From: an uncultured Planctomycetales bacterium
GTDB taxonomy: Bacteria > Planctomycetota > Planctomycetia > Pirellulales > Thermoguttaceae
Length of the DNA stretch: 64,000 nt
Assembly (NCBI GenBank): GCA_937889015.1
Contig: CALARR010000227.1
Coordinates: 4,162 to 68,161 of the forward strand
Direction of reading: 5' to 3'
Shown: positions 60,296 through 64,000 of the stretch, piece after piece
Position numbering within the stretch: position 1 is the first letter of the stretch
Layout of the letters: each line of letters begins with the position of its first letter
Notes under the pieces: generated by a model
What the model was told of the DNA's origin: nothing
Databases searched by the model: none
What the model saw: only the letters and a program-made list of their open reading frames with translations
Program-made: the position numbers and the translations under genes

Positions 60296-60692
60296 CGATG
60301 CACTCCTGGCTCTGTCTAGCCCAATTTGCACCGCGCAGCAACCGCGGAGGCTGGCCGGCAAATGGGACCGGGACTTGGTCCCCCCGGAGATTCGTGTTCC
60401 GAAGGGCTGAACAAGGATAGCTTTTTTCCCAGCCGGTGCCCGGTTGGGTGGGAAGGGCCGTCTATTGGCGCACACCACAAAGCAACAACGCAACGCGTCA
60501 CACCACGCGTTGCTTGGGATGCGTTGCGATGGCAATCCGCAAGTTGTTTTGCATCAACGGATTGCAGCTTGACTTGCGTATGCGGCCCAACCCGCACCCG
60601 TGGCTGGGTTGTTGCATCCACGTGGGGGGGCGGTGCCGGCGACACACGCGATGTGCGCCGATTCCGATGCATCCCAGAAAGCACCGCGCGCC
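60296..60692. other. gap between motA and folD with paired inverted repeats
   Basis: The 397-base gap has no supported gene. It has a 9-bp inverted repeat (GCAACGCGT at 60490-60498 and ACGCGTTGC at 60505-60513). An 8-bp inverted repeat follows (GCAATCCG at 60532-60539 and CGGATTGC at 60558-60565). They lie 130-200 bases after the folD stop on the - strand and may end transcription, or be the remnant of an inserted element. Confidence 0.6.
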
Positions 60693-61556
60693 TCAGCGGC
60701 ACTGCATTCTGGCGGCCAGTAGCGTGTTGTGCAGGAGCATGGTGATGGTCAAGGGGCCCACGCCGCCGGGCACGGGCGTGATCTGGCTGGCGACCTCTTT
60801 GACGTCCTCGAAATCCACGTCCCCGACCAGCCCGGTCTCGGTACGGTTGATGCCTACGTCGATCACCACCGCGCCCGGCTTGACCATGGCGGCCGTCACA
60901 AATTTGGCCTTGCCGATGGCCACGATAAGGATGTCGGCCTGGCGCGTGATGGCAGGCAGGTCGTGGGTGCGGCTGTGGCAGACGGTCACGGTGGCATCGC
61001 CGCCCGGGCCGCGTTGCATGAGCATGACGGCCATGGGCTTGCCCACGATATCACTGCGGCCCAGCACGACCACGTGCGCCCCGGCAATGGGGATCTGGTG
61101 GCGGAGGAGCAACTGCTGAACGCCGTGGGGCGTGCAGGGGAGGAAACGGGGGCGTCCCTGGACGATTCGTCCCACGTTTTCCGGGTGGAAGGCGTCGACA
61201 TCCTTCAAGGGGTTCACGGCCAGGAGGATGCGGTTTTCGTCGCACTGCTTGGGCAGGGGCAACTGCACCAGGATGCCGTGTACGGCCGGATCGTTGTTGA
61301 GGTGGTCGACCGTGTGCAGGAGTTGTTCGGTCGTGGTGGCGGCGCTCAGTTCGTGCAATTCGCTGCGGATGCCGCTTTTTTCGCAGGCCTTGCGCTTGTT
61401 GCGCACGTAGACCTGACTGGCCGGGTTCTCGCCCACCAGGACCGCGGCCAGGCAGGGGACCACGCCCGTCTGTTGCGTGAATTGGGCCACCTGCTGGGCA
61501 GTCTCGCCTTGGATTTGCTGTGCCAGGGCCTTTCCGTCTAGAATCTTGGCCGTCAT
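60693..61556 (-). CDS. folD: methylenetetrahydrofolate dehydrogenase/cyclohydrolase
   Basis: This 287-residue bifunctional enzyme converts methylene-THF to formyl-THF with NADP. The catalytic YVRNKRKACEKSGI motif has Lys near residue 56. VQLPLPKQ, PCTPHGVQQLL and GRSDIVGKPMAVML follow near 97, 150 and 172. GGGAGG is eight bases before the ATG. A candidate promoter is at 61602-61629. It diverges from the sulfite reductase gene. Confidence 0.95.
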   Translation of the reverse strand: MTAKILDGKALAQQIQGETAQQVAQFTQQTGVVPCLAAVLVGENPASQVYVRNKRKACEKSGIRSELHELSAATTTEQLLHTVDHLNNDPAVHGILVQLPLPKQCDENRILLAVNPLKDVDAFHPENVGRIVQGRPRFLPCTPHGVQQLLLRHQIPIAGAHVVVLGRSDIVGKPMAVMLMQRGPGGDATVTVCHSRTHDLPAITRQADILIVAIGKAKFVTAAMVKPGAVVIDVGINRTETGLVGDVDFEDVKEVASQITPVPGGVGPLTITMLLHNTLLAARMQCR

Positions 61557-61601
61557 GCGTCGTGCCTCCCTTGGCTGCGGGAACTCGCCGAGTGAGGCCC
61601 T

Positions 61602-61629
61602 ATTGTAGCAAAACGCCGATGGCTGTCGT
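61602..61629 (-). promoter_or_regulatory. candidate folD promoter
   Basis: Read on the - strand, ACGACA (61624-61629) and TACAAT (61602-61607) are separated by 16 bases, 46 bases before the folD start. It lies in the divergent region shared with the sulfite reductase gene. Confidence 0.4.
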
Positions 61630-61734
61630 TGGGGGGGCTGTACCACCCAAGTCAATAGCGCAGGAACCCTTGGGTTCTGGCATGATTCGCTCTGGACCAC
61701 ATCACGAGATACCGATACACTTAATAGGTAGTAT

Positions 61735-61757
61735 GATTGTAAACATAGTATACATTC
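61735..61757 (+). promoter_or_regulatory. candidate Rrf2 operator upstream of sulfite reductase
   Basis: Positions 61735-61757 match 15 of 23 bases of 101-123 upstream of cysH, including AAACA, AG and CATTC. The word TTGTAAACA (61737-61745) also occurs in reverse complement near the cysH box. It lies 23 bases before the ATG and overlaps TATACA (61749-61754), so binding would block the promoter. Confidence 0.45.
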
Positions 61758-61779
61758 GCTTTATCGAGCGAGGAGACGT

Positions 61780-63528
61780 ATGAGCGACCAATCGCCTCCG
61801 ACTGGCGCAGCGGCCGGGAAGCTGAGTCCTGTGGAGAAGATCAAGGCCGAGAGCCGCTATCTGCGCGGCACGATCGCCGAGGAGCTGGCCGGACCGGCCG
61901 ACGGCTTCAGCAAGGACATGGGGCAACTGATCAAGCACCATGGGATGTATCAGCAGGACAACCGCGACCAGCGCGCCAGCAAAGAGGGCAAGAAGTCGGC
62001 GCGGCAGGTTTCGTTCATGATTCGGGCGAAGATTCCAGGCGGGCGGCTGAGCAGCACGCAGTTGTTGGCGCAACTGGACTTGTGCGACGAGTTGGGCAAT
62101 ACCACGCTGCGGATCACCGATCGCCAGGCATTGCAGTTTCACGGCGTGGTGAAGGGGGATCTGCGTCAGTTGATCCGGCGCGTGGACGAGGTGCAGATGA
62201 CCACCTTGGGGGCCTGCGGCGACGTGGAGCGGAATGTGATGTGCTGCCCTGCCCCGCTGCGGTTCGACGGGATTCGGGACCAACTGCACGCGTTGGCCCG
62301 GCGGTTGTCGGAGCACCTGCTGCCGCGGAGCCGCGCGTATCACGAGATCTGGATTCGCGATCCGGAGTCGGGCCAGCAGGAATTGGTGGGGGGGCAGGCC
62401 GAGGCGGAGGAATCGGAACCGCTGTACGGGCGCACGTATCTGCCGCGCAAGTTCAAGACGGCGATTGGCTTGCCGGAAGACAACTGCGTGGACATCCACG
62501 CCAACGATTTGGGCTTCTTGACGATTCACCAGGCGGGACGCATCCTGGGATTCAACGTGCTGGTGGGCGGCGGGATGGGGGTAACGCCCAGCAACAAGAA
62601 TACCTTCCCGGCACTTTCGCGACCGATCGCCTTCATCACGCCGGAGGAGGTGGTGGACATCGCCGAAGCCGTGATCCGCGTGTATCGCGATTTCGGGGAT
62701 CGCGGGGATCGGAAGCGTGCGCGGCTGAAGTACCTGATTGCCGATTGGGGCTTGGAGCGGTTCCGGCAGAAGGTGGAGGAGTATTACGGCAAGCCGCTGG
62801 CCGCGGCGCGGCCGGTGTTGGTCCACGGTTTCGACGATCACCTGGGCTGGAATGCGCAGGGGGATGGGCGGTGGTTTTATGGATTGAACGTGGAGAACGG
62901 GCGAATCCTGGACAACGAGCGGATGCAGTTGAAGTCGGCCCTGCGCGAGATCTGCGGCCGGCTGGCGCCCGGCATTTCGCTGACCTCGCACCAGAGCATT
63001 CTGTTCACCGATCTGCCGCAGGATGCGCGGCCGGTGCTGGAAGAGATTCTGCAGCGGCACGGAATCAAGCGTTCCGAGGATATCTCCAATGTGCGGCGCT
63101 GGTCCATGGCTTGCGTGGCCTTGCCGACCTGCCCGCTGGCCGTGACCGAGAGCGAGCGCGTGTTGCCGAGCCTGATGGACGAGTTGGAACAAGAGTTGTC
63201 GCGGTTGGGGCTTGCCGACGAGCGGTTTACGACGCGGATGACCGGTTGCCCCAACGGCTGTGCGCGGCCGTACAACGCCGATGTGGGTCTGGTGGGCAAG
63301 ACGGCCGGGAAGTACACTCTGTACCTGGGCGGTCGCCTGTTGGGCGATCGCCTGGCCTTCATCTACAAGGAGTTGGTGCCGCTGGAAGAGGTTGTGGCCA
63401 CGTTGCGCCCGGTGCTCGTAGCGTTCAAAGCGCAACGGCAGGAGGGCGAGACGTTCGGCGATTTTTGCCATCGGCTGGGGCGCGAAGGGCTGGAAGCGAC
63501 GACCGCCGACGCGATGCATCCAGTGTAG
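61780..63528 (+). CDS. siroheme-dependent sulfite reductase
   Basis: This 582-residue protein reduces sulfite to sulfide. The [4Fe-4S]-siroheme ligands are C445-x5-C451 (in CVALPTCPLA) and C490-x3-C494 (in TGCPNGCARPY). The RITDRQALQFHGV substrate-side motif is near residue 115, and QLTL-type half-domains repeat twice, as in all NIR/SIR enzymes. The GCPNGCARPY form and context fit sulfite rather than nitrite reductase. No flavoprotein subunit gene is present, so ferredoxin is the likely donor. GAGGAGACG precedes the ATG. Confidence 0.93.
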   Translation: MSDQSPPTGAAAGKLSPVEKIKAESRYLRGTIAEELAGPADGFSKDMGQLIKHHGMYQQDNRDQRASKEGKKSARQVSFMIRAKIPGGRLSSTQLLAQLDLCDELGNTTLRITDRQALQFHGVVKGDLRQLIRRVDEVQMTTLGACGDVERNVMCCPAPLRFDGIRDQLHALARRLSEHLLPRSRAYHEIWIRDPESGQQELVGGQAEAEESEPLYGRTYLPRKFKTAIGLPEDNCVDIHANDLGFLTIHQAGRILGFNVLVGGGMGVTPSNKNTFPALSRPIAFITPEEVVDIAEAVIRVYRDFGDRGDRKRARLKYLIADWGLERFRQKVEEYYGKPLAAARPVLVHGFDDHLGWNAQGDGRWFYGLNVENGRILDNERMQLKSALREICGRLAPGISLTSHQSILFTDLPQDARPVLEEILQRHGIKRSEDISNVRRWSMACVALPTCPLAVTESERVLPSLMDELEQELSRLGLADERFTTRMTGCPNGCARPYNADVGLVGKTAGKYTLYLGGRLLGDRLAFIYKELVPLEEVVATLRPVLVAFKAQRQEGETFGDFCHRLGREGLEATTADAMHPV

Positions 63529-63560
63529 TCTGTCGCGCCGATCGGACAGGGAGGGGCTGA

Positions 63561-63980
63561 ATGCAACCGTTGCGACCCTGGATGTACTACTTGCTGCGGT
63601 TTGCCGGGTGCTTCAATCTGCTGGCCGGCGCAGCGATGATCTCATTGTACCACGAGGGCTACAAACTGCTGGGCGTGCCCAAGCCGGAGCTGGTCCTGCC
63701 CGTGCAGGTGATGGGGATCCTGGTCGCGCTGTTTGGCGTGGGCTATCACCTGGTGGCCAGTCGGCCGGTGGAGAATCGCAGCTTGCTGTGGCTGGGGTTC
63801 TTGAGCAAGCTGCTGAGTTCGCTGCTGGCCCTGGCCTACGTGGCGAAGGGGCAGTTGCCCTGGGGCTTTGCCGCGGTGGTCTTCTTTGCGGACGTGATCT
63901 ATCTGCCGCCGTTCTACGTCATTTTGCGCGTGTTGTACGGGGCGGCGCGCAAGGCGGACGGCGAGTCGCCGGGCAGATAA
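63561..63980 (+). CDS. small polytopic membrane protein of unknown function
   Basis: This 139-residue protein has four hydrophobic segments (near residues 10-28, 45-63, 72-90 and 100-125). I do not recognise the family. GGGAGGGG precedes the ATG. It starts 32 bases after the sulfite reductase stop and could be co-transcribed with it, but a sulfur role is not supported by any motif. Confidence 0.65.
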   Translation: MQPLRPWMYYLLRFAGCFNLLAGAAMISLYHEGYKLLGVPKPELVLPVQVMGILVALFGVGYHLVASRPVENRSLLWLGFLSKLLSSLLALAYVAKGQLPWGFAAVVFFADVIYLPPFYVILRVLYGAARKADGESPGR

Positions 63981-64000
63981 CTGCTATCTGTTGCGCCAAG

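Noticed and set aside
61702..63519. Long reading frame (605 codons) on the - strand opposite sulfite reductase
   Set aside because: It is the shadow of a gene with all four cluster cysteines and a good ribosome site.

Overview
The window is about 64 kb of high-GC DNA (by eye roughly 63-65% G+C). It has the densely overlapping operons, weak ribosome binding sites and many secreted glycosidases of a planctomycete, most likely the Pirellulales side of Planctomycetota. That placement is inferred from gene content: a DUF4838-type glycosidase, tandem sialidases, an LVIVD-repeat protein, a Hanks kinase with an N-terminal membrane domain, and a solute symporter fused to a HEAT-repeat domain. No rRNA, CRISPR array, prophage or complete insertion sequence was seen.

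Layout. Positions 1-1450 hold assimilatory cysH followed by an Rrf2-type regulator. Positions 1450-1940 are an intergenic array of 82-bp tandem repeats. Positions 1940-22400 are an exopolysaccharide/capsule locus, all on the + strand and mostly with overlapping starts and stops. It encodes Wza-like export lipoprotein, Wzc-like tyrosine kinase, O-antigen ligase with a TPR tail, FlaA1/CapD-like sugar dehydratase, flippase, Wzy-like polymerase, four glycosyltransferases, three methyltransferases, a small phosphoglycosyl transferase and a sugar aminotransferase. Positions 22600-47000 are a glycan-foraging region: DUF4838 protein, symporter-HEAT fusion, tandem sialidase, a three-gene epimerase/VOC/aldolase operon, GH50-like hydrolase, LVIVD protein, a Tat-exported propeller protein, an alpha-galactosidase-like protein, a membrane-anchored Ser/Thr kinase and a MazF-type toxin-antitoxin pair.

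Positions 47400-48600 carry tRNA-His and class II fructose-bisphosphate aldolase. Positions 49000-58600 are an envelope operon: kdsD, kdsC, a giant LptC/LptA-like protein, hypoxanthine phosphoribosyltransferase, two glycosyltransferases and asparagine synthetase. Positions 58600-61560, on the - strand, carry a MotA/MotB pair and folD. Positions 61780-63980 carry a siroheme sulfite reductase and a small membrane protein.

How the parts fit. Two separate stretches (1.9-22.4 kb and 49-58.6 kb) build and export surface polysaccharide or LPS. KdsD and KdsC would supply Kdo, and a KpsS-like transferase in the first locus could use it. The middle region would degrade external acidic or galactose-containing glycans and import the products. 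The two ends carry consecutive steps of assimilatory sulfate reduction, and their upstream regions share a 23-bp AT-rich box. The Rrf2 gene beside cysH is the obvious candidate to bind it. The best candidates for something undescribed are this sulfur regulon, the sialidase/symporter-HEAT/aldolase neighbourhood, and the giant Lpt-like protein with the Kdo genes.
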